From: Siansivirga zeaxanthinifaciens CC-SAMT-1 | Lineage (GTDB): Bacteria; Bacteroidota; Bacteroidia; Flavobacteriales; Flavobacteriaceae | Assembly (NCBI RefSeq): GCF_000941055.1 | Contig: NZ_CP007202.1 | Span: forward strand, 2,166,001 to 2,230,000 | Length of the DNA stretch: 64,000 bases | Reading direction: 5' to 3' | Shown: positions 8,957-18,592 of the stretch, in pieces | How positions within the stretch are numbered: the first letter of the stretch is position 1 | Layout of the letters: the number at the start of each line of letters is the position of its first letter | The notes under the pieces: generated by a model | Seen by the model: only the letters and a program-made list of their open reading frames with translations | Databases searched by the model: none | Told to the model about the DNA's origin: nothing | Position numbers and translations under genes: made by a program

Positions 8957-9826
8957 CTAATTTTCTGAAATTTTAGGAAGCACAGACGACGATATAAAAT
9001 TAACGCTTACCGTATCCATTAAATTTAATCCCATTAAAGTAGAAGCACTTCCAACCGTGGCACTATTACTTTTATAAACCGCAATTTCTAAAAAGCCTCC
9101 CGAATTAAAAACGACCAAGCCTCTGCCTTCGTCGTGACGTTTATCTTCCGAAAGATTAAAATTGACGATATCACTGTATTTATTATGTATTTTTTTGAAT
9201 TTATAATTACGCGCCGATATCTCAAAGGCACGCCCTTTTTGAATCACCTCAAAAAAGCTACGTTTAATGTTGGTAATAACATTTCCGTAATTATCGACAT
9301 AAATAACACTGCCTATAATTTGGTTTTTGTCGTCGTTAACATAAGGCAGAATGTTTTTTATAGGTTTAATATTTGTAATTGGTTTTCCTATAACTTCCAG
9401 TGTACCACCACGCGCTATATGGCAGGCCACTTTTACAAAAACATCCAAAACAGGGAAACTCGTTTGAATTTTATCATGAATATTAATTTCTACTATTTTC
9501 TCTGGTGCTATTTCAGAACAAATCATACTTAATATGCCGTTATTGGCACAAATAAAATAATGATCGTTTAATTTAGCGGCTATGTGTTTGTTTTCCGGAT
9601 TAAGTTCAGAATCTATACCTATAATATGTATGGTTCCTTTTGGAAAACTAACATAAGCGTTTTGAATGATGTATGCGGCTTCTAAAATATTAAAAGGCGA
9701 AACATTGTGTGAGATATCAACAATTTTAACATCAGGTAATTCACTTAGTATAGCGCCTTTTGTCCCGCCAGTAAAGTGATCTTTTTGTCCAAAATCTGTA
9801 GTTAAAGTTATAATCGCCATTGGCAA
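8957..9826 (-). CDS. SAM hydroxide adenosyltransferase (DUF62 family)
   Basis: A 289-residue cytoplasmic enzyme of the family that contains fluorinase and chlorinase. Most bacterial members use water/hydroxide to split S-adenosylmethionine into adenosine and methionine. Visible family motifs are TLTTDFGQKDHF near the N-terminus, VDISHNVSPF near 36, YVDNYGNVITN near 170 and FNSGGFLEIA near 240. I see no evidence for a halogenase rather than the common hydrolase. Translation may begin at the first Met or at the Met two codons later. It is divergent from phoH, with about 146 bases between them. Confidence 0.9.
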   Translation of the reverse strand: MPMAIITLTTDFGQKDHFTGGTKGAILSELPDVKIVDISHNVSPFNILEAAYIIQNAYVSFPKGTIHIIGIDSELNPENKHIAAKLNDHYFICANNGILSMICSEIAPEKIVEINIHDKIQTSFPVLDVFVKVACHIARGGTLEVIGKPITNIKPIKNILPYVNDDKNQIIGSVIYVDNYGNVITNIKRSFFEVIQKGRAFEISARNYKFKKIHNKYSDIVNFNLSEDKRHDEGRGLVVFNSGGFLEIAVYKSNSATVGSASTLMGLNLMDTVSVNFISSSVLPKISEN

Positions 9827-9972
9827 AATTGTTGATATGTTTTTGTAGTTATGTCTTTTAAATTTATGTATTTTTGATTGAAACGAGACAGAACAAAACT
9901 AATAAATCATTTCTTCAGATTAAATATTATTTTAATTAATCTTAGAAGTAATTTTAATTTAAATCGACCCCT

Positions 9973-10926
9973 TTGAACGAAATCATTATTGAACTTGAAG
10001 AAATCACTCCAAAAGAGTTTTTTGGAGCACAGAATGCCAACATCGAACTTCTAAAAAAATATTTTCCAAAGCTTAAAATAGTGGCTCGCGGAAATAAAAT
10101 TAAAGCCTTTGGCGATGAAGAATTGCTAGAAGTCTTCGACAGCAAAATAACCATGCTTTTAAAACATTTTGCTAAATACAATAAACTAGACGAAAACAAC
10201 ATAGAGCGCGTGCTATCAAGCGATAGTAGCGACGACTATGCGACTTCACAACAAAGTGGAGAAGTTATTGTACATGGTGTAAATGGCAGAATGATTAAAG
10301 CCCAAACAACAAATCAGCGTAAAATGGTTGAGCTTATGCGTAAAAACGATATGGTTTTTGCTATTGGTCCAGCTGGAACGGGAAAAACGTATACAGGTGT
10401 TGCGCTAGCTGTGCAGGCTTTAAAAAACAAGGAGGTTAAACGAATTATTTTAACCAGGCCAGCGGTTGAAGCAGGGGAGAACCTTGGGTTCTTACCAGGT
10501 GATTTGAAAGAAAAACTAGATCCGTACATGCAACCTCTATATGATGCCCTACGCGATATGATTCCTGCCGAAAAATTAGCGATGTATATTGAAAACGGTA
10601 CCATTCAAATTGCTCCATTAGCTTTTATGCGCGGTCGTACTTTAGATAATGCGTTTGTAATTTTAGATGAAGGACAAAACACAACCCATAACCAAATGAA
10701 AATGTTTTTAACTCGTATGGGTAAAAATGCGAAGTTTTTATTAACGGGCGATCCCGGACAAATAGATTTACCTCGTCGTACCATTTCTGGATTGAAAGAA
10801 GCACTTTTAATTTTGAAAGATGTAGAAGGCGTGGGTATGATATTTTTAGATGATAAAGATGTTATCCGTCATAAATTAGTTAAGAAAGTTATTGAAGCTT
10901 ACAAGAACATAGAAAACAGAGATTAA
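9973..10926 (+). CDS. PhoH-like ATPase, TTG start
   Basis: A 317-residue cytoplasmic protein of the PhoH family (P-loop NTPase related to superfamily 1 helicases, often linked to RNA metabolism). Walker A is GPAGTGKT at about 132-139 and Walker B is VILDEGQN at about 229-236. The N-terminal region NEIIIELEEITPKEFFG is typical of flavobacterial PhoH. No in-frame ATG lies near it and a stop codon lies six codons upstream (9955), so TTG at 9973 is very probably the true start. The gene is followed by a hairpin terminator. Confidence 0.93.
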   Translation: MNEIIIELEEITPKEFFGAQNANIELLKKYFPKLKIVARGNKIKAFGDEELLEVFDSKITMLLKHFAKYNKLDENNIERVLSSDSSDDYATSQQSGEVIVHGVNGRMIKAQTTNQRKMVELMRKNDMVFAIGPAGTGKTYTGVALAVQALKNKEVKRIILTRPAVEAGENLGFLPGDLKEKLDPYMQPLYDALRDMIPAEKLAMYIENGTIQIAPLAFMRGRTLDNAFVILDEGQNTTHNQMKMFLTRMGKNAKFLLTGDPGQIDLPRRTISGLKEALLILKDVEGVGMIFLDDKDVIRHKLVKKVIEAYKNIENRD

Positions 10927-10945
10927 TTAAAAACGAATTTATATA

Positions 10946-10983
10946 CAAAAGCCTGTTAATTTAAATTAATAGGCTTTTTTTTG
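10946..10983 (+). terminator. Terminator of phoH
   Basis: An AAAAGCCT arm pairs with AGGCTTTT around an AT-rich palindromic middle (TTAATTTAAATTAA), followed by a run of T. It begins 19 bases after the phoH stop. Confidence 0.85.
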
Positions 10984-11122
10984 TATAACTCCATAAATCA
11001 ATATATTATTTGTTTTTGCTATAGAAAAAAGTTTTAATTCTGTAAATTTTAAAAAAAATCCTGTAAAGTATTAACTGTACTTATACCCGAGATTTGCAGT
11101 ATAAATTTTAAATCAAAACAAT

Positions 11123-11635
11123 ATGAAAAAGTTATTTTTAATTACAGGATTACTATTAGGATTTAACACTATTTATGCACAGCAAAATGATATTGATATC
11201 ACATCAGACAATTCTTGGCTTAAGGCCGGACTAACAGCAGGTGTGCCTCTGGGAGACGCCAGCGATTTATCATCTTTTAACATGGGAGTCGATCTTCGAG
11301 GACAATATTTATTTAATCCCAATTTAGGTATTGGTGTGGCATCTGGTTATAGCCATTATTTTGGTAAAGATGGTGTAGATGATTTTGGAATTGTGCCATT
11401 AGCGGGTTTTGTACGCTACTATTTTACACCAAGCGGCTTGTTTTTAGGTACAGATCTAGGATATGGGTTTTTAACTAACGCCAATAATAATGATGGTGGT
11501 CTTTATGTAAACCCTCAAATAGGATATCACAACAGAGATTGGAATATTTATGCTTTTTATCAAAATACGTTTGCAGAAAACGATATCGATTTACAAACAG
11601 TTGGATTGGGCGTTACCTACAATATTAGGTTCTAA
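11123..11635 (+). CDS. Outer-membrane beta-barrel protein
   Basis: A 170-residue exported protein. Residues 1-19 form a signal peptide ending at TIYAQ. The remainder alternates short aromatic-rich strands and Gly/Asn/Asp turns (GVDLRGQYLF, GIGVASGYSHYF, IVPLAGFVRYYF) and ends in a strand with a terminal phenylalanine (GVTYNIRF). This is the usual picture of a small eight-stranded porin-like barrel. Function and ligand are unknown. It is transcribed alone, between two hairpin terminators. Confidence 0.82.
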   Translation: MKKLFLITGLLLGFNTIYAQQNDIDITSDNSWLKAGLTAGVPLGDASDLSSFNMGVDLRGQYLFNPNLGIGVASGYSHYFGKDGVDDFGIVPLAGFVRYYFTPSGLFLGTDLGYGFLTNANNNDGGLYVNPQIGYHNRDWNIYAFYQNTFAENDIDLQTVGLGVTYNIRF

Positions 11636-11664
11636 TAAATAGCTTCAATACAATACATAATTTT

Positions 11665-11695
11665 AAAAAGGAGAATGATTATTTCTCCTTTTTTT
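11665..11695 (+). terminator. Terminator after the beta-barrel gene
   Basis: Stem AAAAAGGAGAA with TTTCTCCTTTTT and a short loop, followed by T residues. It lies about 30 bases after the stop of the beta-barrel gene. Confidence 0.85.
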
Positions 11696-11703
11696 ATTTA
11701 GTT

Positions 11704-11735
11704 ATTGTTTAACATAACGAAACAAATTACATTTG
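11704..11735 (+). promoter_or_regulatory. Candidate promoter of purC
   Basis: ATTG at 11704-11707 is followed after 20 bases by TACATTTG at 11728-11735. This fits the Bacteroidota pattern TTTG-N19/20-TAnnTTTG. The purC ATG is 26 bases further on. Confidence 0.55.
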
Positions 11736-11761
11736 CATTAATTAATAACTAGCCACTTCTA

Positions 11762-12706
11762 ATGAATACAATTACAGCAACCAATTTTAATTTTCCAGGA
11801 CAAAAAAATGTTTACAAAGGAAAAGTGAGAGAAGTTTACAACATAAACGACCAAGAATTGGTTATGATTGCAACCGACAGGTTATCTGCATTCGATGTAG
11901 TAATGCCTAAAGGAATTCCTTATAAAGGACAAATTTTAAACCAAATAGCAACCAAAATGATGGCTGCTACCGAAGATTTAGTTCCTAACTGGTTAACTGC
12001 AACTCCAGATCCCAATGTTGCTGTAGGTCATTTATGTGAGCCTTTTAAAGTTGAAATGGTTATAAGAGGCTACATGTCTGGTCATGCTGCTCGCGAATAC
12101 AAAGCAGGAAAGCGCATGCTTTGCGGTGTTGCTATGCCAGAAGGGATGAAAGAAAATGATGCTTTTCCAGAGCCCATTATTACACCAGCAACAAAAGCAG
12201 AAATGGGCGATCACGACGAAGATATATCCAGAGAAGATATTTTAAAACGTGGTATTGTTAGTGAAGCAGATTATTTAGTTCTTGAAGATTACACACGTAA
12301 ATTATTTCAAAGAGGAACAGAAATTGCCGCTAGTAGAGGTTTAATTTTAGTCGATACCAAATACGAATTCGGAAAAACAAAAGATGGTAAAATTGTATTA
12401 ATTGACGAAATACACACCCCCGATTCTTCTCGTTATTTTTATGCTGAAGGTTACCAAGAACGTCAGGATAAAGGTGAAGCACAAAAGCAATTAAGTAAAG
12501 AATTTGTTCGTCAATGGTTAATTGCTAATAATTTTCAAGGGTTAGAAGGACAGGTTGTTCCAGAAATGACCGATGACTATATAACTTCCGTAAGTGAGCG
12601 TTATATTGAACTTTATGAAAATATTACTGGTGAAAAATTTATTAAAGCCGATGTTAGTAATATCCAGCAGCGTATTGAAGCCAATGTTCTGGAATATTTA
12701 AAATAG
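11762..12706 (+). CDS. purC: Phosphoribosylaminoimidazole-succinocarboxamide synthase
   Basis: A 314-residue cytoplasmic SAICAR synthetase that joins CAIR and aspartate with ATP in de novo purine synthesis. Signatures include [10 protein letters not shown] near residue 18, [13 protein letters not shown] near 38, [16 protein letters not shown] near 97 and [13 protein letters not shown] near 213. The length is that of the longer PurC form common in Bacteroidota. It is a single gene between terminators with a good candidate promoter. Confidence 0.97.
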   Translation: MNTITATNFNFPGQKNVYKGKVREVYNINDQELVMIATDRLSAFDVVMPKGIPYKGQILNQIATKMMAATEDLVPNWLTATPDPNVAVGHLCEPFKVEMVIRGYMSGHAAREYKAGKRMLCGVAMPEGMKENDAFPEPIITPATKAEMGDHDEDISREDILKRGIVSEADYLVLEDYTRKLFQRGTEIAASRGLILVDTKYEFGKTKDGKIVLIDEIHTPDSSRYFYAEGYQERQDKGEAQKQLSKEFVRQWLIANNFQGLEGQVVPEMTDDYITSVSERYIELYENITGEKFIKADVSNIQQRIEANVLEYLK

Positions 12707-12727
12707 AATTTATAAATTATAAAAACA

Positions 12728-12757
12728 AAAAAGCCCATGCAACAGCATGGGCTTTTT
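12728..12757. terminator. Bidirectional terminator between purC and the DoxX gene
   Basis: Perfect 13-bp stem AAAAAGCCCATGC / GCATGGGCTTTTT with an AACA loop, between two convergent genes. Confidence 0.92.
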
Positions 12758-12775
12758 GTATATAAACAGTTTTAT

Positions 12776-13177
12776 TTAATCCCAGCTATTGGTTTTTGAA
12801 ACAGCATAAGTGCCACCTCCAGTAAAAACAAGAGCTAGTGCACCAAACATGTATATACCTAAAAGTTCTAAAGCCCATCCGCCATGTTCGCTCATGCTAA
12901 AAATATCGTTACTATGTACTAAAAGCATAGCAACAAGACAATTTATAACAAAAATAAAAGCTGCAATTCTGGTTCTAAAACCCACAATTATAGCAACAGG
13001 CGCTATAATTTCACCAACCAAAACACCGTAAGCTAAAAATCCAGGCAAGCCTTTTTCAATAAGCATACTTTCAATAAACGTTAAAGCACCTCCAAATTTG
13101 GCTAAACCATGAAGTAACATTAAAATACCAACTGACAATCTGAGTATTAATAATCCTAGAGCTAAATTTCTTTTCAT
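12776..13177 (-). CDS. DoxX family membrane protein
   Basis: A 133-residue membrane protein with four hydrophobic helices. The opening LGLLILRLSVGILMLLHGLAKF and the later GVLVGEIIAPVAIIVGFRTR are the usual DoxX-family landmarks. Members include subunits of thiosulfate:quinone oxidoreductase and mycobacterial redox-stress proteins. Most, including this one, have no assigned substrate. It is a single gene, convergent with purC. Confidence 0.88.
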   Translation of the reverse strand: MKRNLALGLLILRLSVGILMLLHGLAKFGGALTFIESMLIEKGLPGFLAYGVLVGEIIAPVAIIVGFRTRIAAFIFVINCLVAMLLVHSNDIFSMSEHGGWALELLGIYMFGALALVFTGGGTYAVSKTNSWD

Positions 13178-13256
13178 ATTTTAAATATTTTTCACAAAGA
13201 AACTAACTAAAGGCAGTAATAAAAATAATATAGATTAATAAATATAAAGAGAGATG

Positions 13257-14354
13257 CTATGGTTTTGTTTTTTTTAATTTATCTACTACTTTACGAGCCA
13301 GATTGTACACAAAATGATTTGTTCGAGCATAATAAAACGAAATAATACAAACAACAATTACAAATAGGATCGCACCAAAAATAGCTTCCGTAGGATTTAA
13401 TGCTTTATTAAAAAATCGTTTTAAACCATATCCCGTAAAACTTCCATAAAGAATAATAAAGTGTATTACATAAATAGAAAGTGTTTTTTCTCCAATTCTT
13501 CCTATTATAGATTGTTTCAAATAATTTTCTAATGAGTAAAATATTCCAAATAATACCAAAACATTTCCTAATCGCGTAAATAGGTAATTATAATCGGCAC
13601 TTAATTTTAATAAATCGATATTAGTTAAGTAATGCAGTCTCAACAATAACCAAGATGAATAATACATTAAAAAATAACCAGCCACAAAAAAAGTTACTAC
13701 GGTAAAAATTTTAAATTGGTTACGATGTACATGTCTAAAAAACACAGTAGAAATAAAAGCACCAAAGGCCGAATATCCAAACCATGGTAAAATAGTAAAT
13801 ACAGAGCCATTTATTTTAGTGATGTAATTAGAAATTATAAGCGGTAAATTAGTTACTTCTAAGTTTCTATATAATGGTTCTGAAACAAAACATATACAAC
13901 CAACGGAAAATAAAACAACAGAAAATAAATAGGAATAATTTTTAAATAAGACATGTAGACAAACTAAAATTATTAATGACAGTCCAATACATTGTAATAC
14001 ATCGATAACTAAAAAGTAAGTGTTAAAATAACCTGAAAACCAACTTACTAAATTTATACGAAGACTGTAACCTATTCCTAGCAAGAGTAATCCTCTAAAT
14101 AATCCTTTTTTTATACGAGGTTGGTCATCGCCTTTTGCATTTGCTTTTAAAAGTAAATAGGTAAATACCAATCCAGAAATTGTAAAAAATGTTGGTGCTG
14201 TAACACCTCTAAAATACGACCAGATTCTATAAGCTGTACTTGTGTCTACTCTGTAAACAGGCTCTAATAGCGTATCAATAAAATGTCCTTGAAGCATCAT
14301 TAAAATGGCAAAAGCCCGAACAGCATCAATAAAATATAGGCGACTTGTTTGCAC
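13257..14354 (-). CDS. Membrane acyltransferase of the heparan-alpha-glucosaminide N-acetyltransferase type
   Basis: A 365-residue multi-pass membrane protein with about ten hydrophobic helices. The N-terminus SRLYFIDAVRAFAILMMLQGH, then RGVTAPTFFTISGLVF, is the pattern of the DUF1624/HGSNAT-like acyltransferases. The histidine in LQGH corresponds to a conserved residue of that group. Such proteins transfer acyl groups from the cytoplasm to extracytoplasmic acceptors. The acceptor here is unknown. Base composition is more AT-rich than in neighbouring housekeeping genes. It is transcribed divergently from the symporter operon across a 262-base spacer. Confidence 0.8.
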   Translation of the reverse strand: MQTSRLYFIDAVRAFAILMMLQGHFIDTLLEPVYRVDTSTAYRIWSYFRGVTAPTFFTISGLVFTYLLLKANAKGDDQPRIKKGLFRGLLLLGIGYSLRINLVSWFSGYFNTYFLVIDVLQCIGLSLIILVCLHVLFKNYSYLFSVVLFSVGCICFVSEPLYRNLEVTNLPLIISNYITKINGSVFTILPWFGYSAFGAFISTVFFRHVHRNQFKIFTVVTFFVAGYFLMYYSSWLLLRLHYLTNIDLLKLSADYNYLFTRLGNVLVLFGIFYSLENYLKQSIIGRIGEKTLSIYVIHFIILYGSFTGYGLKRFFNKALNPTEAIFGAILFVIVVCIISFYYARTNHFVYNLARKVVDKLKKTKP

Positions 14355-14531
14355 TAAATAGTTGGTTTTAATAATATAAATATACTTTTAAATTTTAATT
14401 TAAAATAGTAACGAAAGTATATTATTTATTTCAAAAATTTAACAGTATTTTAAATATTAATTTTTTCAATAAAATTGTGTTTTACTTAGTAAGTGTTATA
14501 TTAGAGCTTAATCAAACATATCTTATTAAAA

Positions 14532-14552
14532 TTGCAGATTAACCAACTGCAA
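14532..14552. promoter_or_regulatory. Inverted repeat upstream of the symporter operon
   Basis: TTGCAG (14532-14537) and CTGCAA (14547-14552) form a 6-bp inverted repeat with a 9-base spacer, in the divergent intergenic region 65 bases before the DUF4212 gene. It is a possible operator. No T tract follows, so it is not a terminator. Confidence 0.35.
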
Positions 14553-14616
14553 TGTTAAATTTTAATAAACCTGTTAAATTAATATTAAAACTATCAACTA
14601 AATTAAAATAATAAAC

Positions 14617-14871
14617 ATGACTAAAGGTAAAGCGAATGCTTACTGGAAAATAAATTTAAGGTATCTATTGGTGCTTTTATTTATATGGTTTTTAGTTTCC
14701 TATGGTGCTGGAATTTTATTCAAAGACACCCTTAATCAAATTAAAATTGGAGGTTTTAAATTGGGCTTTTGGTTTGCCCAACAGGGTTCTATGTATGTAT
14801 TTGTTATTCTCATTTTCGTATATGTTCGTTTAATGAATAAACTTGATAAAAAATACGGATATGATGAATAA
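14617..14871 (+). CDS. DUF4212 small subunit of sodium/solute symporter
   Basis: An 84-residue membrane protein with two helices (about 12-32 and 48-70). YWKINLRYLL near the start and FWFAQQGSMYVFVILIFVYV in the second helix are diagnostic of DUF4212. Genes of this family almost always precede a sodium:solute symporter large subunit, as here. The stop codon lies 8 to 11 bases inside the next gene, so the two are translationally coupled. With the acetyl-CoA synthetase two genes downstream, the likely substrate is acetate or another short carboxylate (inference). Confidence 0.93.
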   Translation: MTKGKANAYWKINLRYLLVLLFIWFLVSYGAGILFKDTLNQIKIGGFKLGFWFAQQGSMYVFVILIFVYVRLMNKLDKKYGYDE

Positions 14872-16591
14872 TTTGTTTTTAGAAGCAGGTATTGGAGTTC
14901 AAAACTGGACGTATATTATTGTAGGATTAACTTTTGCCTTATATATTGGAATTGCAATCTGGACGCGTGCCGGATCTACAAAAGAATTTTATGTTGCCGG
15001 TGGTGGCGTTTCTCCTTTAGCAAATGGTATGGCAACCGCAGCAGATTGGATGAGTGCAGCTTCTTTTATTTCTATGGCAGGAATTATTTCTTTTGCGGGC
15101 TATGATGGTGCCGTTTACTTAATGGGGTGGACTGGAGGATATGTTTTGCTAGCATTATTGTTGGCGCCCTATTTACGTAAATTCGGAAAGTTTACAGTGC
15201 CAGATTTTATTGGAGACAGATACTATTCTAACACGGCCAGATTTGTTGGCGTTATTTGTGCACTTTTAGTATCATTTACTTATGTTGCCGGACAAATGCG
15301 TGGTGTAGGTTTGGTGTTCTCTCGATTTTTAGAAGTCGATATAAACACTGGTGTAATTATTGGGATGTTTATTGTTTTGTTTTACGCCGTTTTAGGTGGC
15401 ATGAAAGGCATCACATATACTCAAGTCGCTCAATACTGTGTCTTGATTTTTGCTTTTATGGTACCTGCCATTTTTATTTCTTTACAAATAACAGGTAATC
15501 CTATTCCGCAATTAGGTTTTGGAAGTACCTTGTCAGATGGTTCAGGAACTTATCTGCTTGATAAATTAGATGGCTTAAGTACCGATCTTGGTTTTAACGA
15601 ATACACAGAAGGTTCCAAATCGGTAATTGATGTATTTGCAATTACCTTAGCTTTAATGGTGGGTACAGCAGGATTGCCACATGTAATCGTGCGCTTTTTT
15701 ACTGTTAAACGTGTTAAAGATGCTCGTAAATCGGCTGGTTTAGCTTTATTACTTATCGTTATTTTATATACTACAGCTCCGGCTGTGGCTGTTTTTGCAA
15801 GAAAAAATATGATTGAAACCGTTTCTAATAAAGAGTATCGTAATATGCCGGAATGGTTTAAAAAATGGGAAACAACTGGCCTAATTACTTTTAATGATAA
15901 AAATAATGATGGGGTTATTCAATACGTTGCAGACAAATCTAAAAACGAATTAGTTGTAGATAACGACATTATGGTACTGGTAAATCCAGAAATAGCGCAA
16001 TTACCAGACTGGGTTATTGCTCTAGTAGCTGCAGGTGCACTAGCAGCAGCATTGTCTACAGCAGCAGGCTTATTATTAGTAATTTCATCATCGGTTTCTC
16101 ACGATTTAATTAAGAAAATGGTTAATCCTAATATCTCTGAAAAAGGCGAATTATTAGCAGCGCGTTTGTCTGCGGTTGTGGCTGTTTGCGTTGCAGGGTA
16201 TTTCGGAATTAATCCGCCTGGTTTTGTTGCTGCTACCGTAGCTTTAGCCTTTGGTTTGGCTGCAGCATCATTTTTTCCAGCTATTATTTTAGGAATTTTT
16301 TACAAGAAAATGAATAAAGAAGGTGCCGTTGCCGGAATGGTTGTAGGTATAACATCGATGTTACTTTATATGGTTAAATACCGATTAGGATGGTTTGATG
16401 AGGTTTTACCCGATAAAAGTGCATGGTGGTTTGGTATTTCTCCAGAAGGATTTGGTACCGTGGCCATGATTTTAAATTTTGTAGTATCAATTGTTGTAAT
16501 GAAATTTACACCAGAGCCACCACAAGATGTTCAAGAAATTGTAGAACTAATTAGAATTCCTAGTGGAGCAGGAGAAGCTACCGGGCATTAG
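14861..16591 (+). CDS. Sodium/solute symporter large subunit, acetate-permease type
   Basis: About 576 residues with some thirteen membrane helices, of the SSS family near ActP and the VC2705-like group that pairs with DUF4212. Landmarks are EFYVAGGGVSPLANGMA, ADWMSAASFISMAG, LGGMKGITYTQVAQY and GTAGLPHVIVRFFTV. Two adjacent ATGs (14861 and 14864) are possible starts. An upstream in-frame TTG at 14843 is less likely because it would overlap the DUF4212 gene by 29 bases. A hydrophilic insertion near residues 320-375 is usual in this subgroup. Its position between DUF4212 and acs suggests acetate uptake. Confidence 0.92.
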   Translation: MMNNLFLEAGIGVQNWTYIIVGLTFALYIGIAIWTRAGSTKEFYVAGGGVSPLANGMATAADWMSAASFISMAGIISFAGYDGAVYLMGWTGGYVLLALLLAPYLRKFGKFTVPDFIGDRYYSNTARFVGVICALLVSFTYVAGQMRGVGLVFSRFLEVDINTGVIIGMFIVLFYAVLGGMKGITYTQVAQYCVLIFAFMVPAIFISLQITGNPIPQLGFGSTLSDGSGTYLLDKLDGLSTDLGFNEYTEGSKSVIDVFAITLALMVGTAGLPHVIVRFFTVKRVKDARKSAGLALLLIVILYTTAPAVAVFARKNMIETVSNKEYRNMPEWFKKWETTGLITFNDKNNDGVIQYVADKSKNELVVDNDIMVLVNPEIAQLPDWVIALVAAGALAAALSTAAGLLLVISSSVSHDLIKKMVNPNISEKGELLAARLSAVVAVCVAGYFGINPPGFVAATVALAFGLAAASFFPAIILGIFYKKMNKEGAVAGMVVGITSMLLYMVKYRLGWFDEVLPDKSAWWFGISPEGFGTVAMILNFVVSIVVMKFTPEPPQDVQEIVELIRIPSGAGEATGH

Positions 16592-16674
16592 TTCAATTCA
16601 TAATGAATAATTAAAAATTATACAGTTCATCAATTAAAAAAATAAACGCATAAACAAATCAACAGAAAAAGAAA

Positions 16675-18582
16675 ATGAGTAATTATCACATAAAACATTT
16701 AGAAGAATATTATCAAGTTTATAGAAAATCTATAAGAGAGCCTGAAAATTTTTGGGAAGAGGTCGCCGAAGAACATTTTTTGTGGCGAAAAAAATGGGAA
16801 AATGTTTTAAGTTGGGATTTTTCTAAGCCCGAAGTTAAATGGTTTGAAGGTGCCAAACTAAATATTACCGAAAATTGCATCGACAGACATTTAACAACCC
16901 GTGGCGACAAAACAGCTATTTTATTCGAACCTAATAATCCTAATGAACCTGCAGAGCATATTTCTTATAAAGAATTATCTAAACGCGTAAATAAATTTGC
17001 TAATGTTTTAAAAGATAAAGGCATAGAAAAAGGCGATCGCGTTTGTATTTATTTACCAATGATTCCAGAATTGGCCATTTCTGTTTTAGCTTGTGCGAGA
17101 ATAGGAGCAATTCATTCGGTTGTTTTTGCAGGATTTTCTTCAACAGCGCTATCAACAAGAATAAATGACAGTGATTGTAAAATGGTAATTACCAGTGATG
17201 GCTCTTATCGTGGCCCTAAAACTATCGATTTAAAAGGCATTGTTGATGATGCCTTAGAAGATTGTCCGGGTGTGCAATCTGTTTTGGTTGCTAAACGTAT
17301 ACACTCAAATATCTCCATGACAGAAGGTCGCGATGTTTGGTTGCAACCTCTTTTAGACCAAGCTTCAGATTTTTGTAAAGCTGAAATTATGGATTCTGAA
17401 GATCCACTATTTATTCTTTACACATCGGGATCTACTGGAAAACCCAAAGGTATGGTTCACACCATTGGGGGGTATATGGTTTATACTGCATACACTTTTA
17501 AAAATGTATTTCAATACAGAGAACATGATGTGTATTGGTGTACTGCCGATATTGGTTGGATTACAGGCCATAGTTATATAGTGTATGGTCCGTTAGCAAA
17601 CGGCGCAACGTCTCTGATGTTTGAAGGCGTTCCAAGTTATCCAGATTTTGGACGTTTCTGGGACATTGTTGAAAAGCATAAAGTAAACCAGTTTTACACC
17701 GCACCAACAGCTATTCGAGCCTTAGCAAAAGAAGGTGTCGATTTAATTGAAAAACACAATTTATCATCATTAAAAGTTTTAGGATCTGTTGGAGAACCTA
17801 TTAATGAAGAAGCCTGGCATTGGTATAACGACAACATCGGAAAGAAAAACAGTCCGATTGTAGATACCTGGTGGCAAACTGAAACAGGCGGTATTATGAT
17901 TACTCCCATACCGTTTGTAACACCAACCAAACCAACCTATGCTACTTTACCATTTATTGGTATTCAGCCTGCATTAATGGACGAACAGGGAAACGAACTT
18001 AAAGGAAATCAAGTGGAAGGCCGTTTGTGTATTAAATTCCCTTGGCCTAGTATGGCCAGAACTATTTGGGGTAACCACGAACGTTATCGAGATACTTATT
18101 TTACGGCTTTCGAAAATAAATATTTTACAGGAGATGGAGCTTTAAGAGATGAGGTAGGTTATTACAGAATTACGGGTCGTGTTGATGATGTTATTATTGT
18201 ATCGGGACACAATTTAGGTAGCGCACCTATTGAAGATGCTATTAACGAACATCCAGCAGTATCAGAATCTGCCATCGTTGGTTTTCCTCATGACATTAAA
18301 GGAAATGCCCTATATGGTTATGTTATTCTTAAAGATACAGGAGAAAGCAGAGACCAAAATAACTTAAGAAAAGAGATTAATCAAATTATAACAGAACACA
18401 TTGGACCCATTGCTAAACTAGATAAAATTCAGTTTACCAGCGGATTACCAAAAACCCGTTCTGGAAAAATTATGCGTCGTATTTTACGTAAAATAGCTTG
18501 TAACGACACTAGTAATTTGGGTGATACCAGTACCTTATTAAACCCAGAAGTGGTTCAGGATATTATAGATAATGCGCTTTAA
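16675..18582 (+). CDS. acs: Acetate--CoA ligase (acetyl-CoA synthetase)
   Basis: A 635-residue cytoplasmic AMP-forming ligase converting acetate, ATP and CoA into acetyl-CoA, AMP and diphosphate. The adenylate-forming motif YTSGSTGKPKGMVH lies near residue 247-260. WWQTETGG follows near 400, and the C-terminal SGKIMRRILRKIA holds the conserved lysine (about 598) that is a known acetylation target in the family. Length is normal. It lies 83 bases after the symporter and is probably part of the same acetate-uptake operon. The next two genes converge on it. Confidence 0.96.
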   Translation: MSNYHIKHLEEYYQVYRKSIREPENFWEEVAEEHFLWRKKWENVLSWDFSKPEVKWFEGAKLNITENCIDRHLTTRGDKTAILFEPNNPNEPAEHISYKELSKRVNKFANVLKDKGIEKGDRVCIYLPMIPELAISVLACARIGAIHSVVFAGFSSTALSTRINDSDCKMVITSDGSYRGPKTIDLKGIVDDALEDCPGVQSVLVAKRIHSNISMTEGRDVWLQPLLDQASDFCKAEIMDSEDPLFILYTSGSTGKPKGMVHTIGGYMVYTAYTFKNVFQYREHDVYWCTADIGWITGHSYIVYGPLANGATSLMFEGVPSYPDFGRFWDIVEKHKVNQFYTAPTAIRALAKEGVDLIEKHNLSSLKVLGSVGEPINEEAWHWYNDNIGKKNSPIVDTWWQTETGGIMITPIPFVTPTKPTYATLPFIGIQPALMDEQGNELKGNQVEGRLCIKFPWPSMARTIWGNHERYRDTYFTAFENKYFTGDGALRDEVGYYRITGRVDDVIIVSGHNLGSAPIEDAINEHPAVSESAIVGFPHDIKGNALYGYVILKDTGESRDQNNLRKEINQIITEHIGPIAKLDKIQFTSGLPKTRSGKIMRRILRKIACNDTSNLGDTSTLLNPEVVQDIIDNAL

Positions 18583-18592
18583 AACACACGTA

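Noticed and set aside
8957..9826. A halogenase role for the DUF62 protein
   Set aside because: Fluorinase and chlorinase are rare. The neighbourhood (phoH, purC) is housekeeping, and no halogen-related gene is near, so the hydroxide adenosyltransferase role is more likely.
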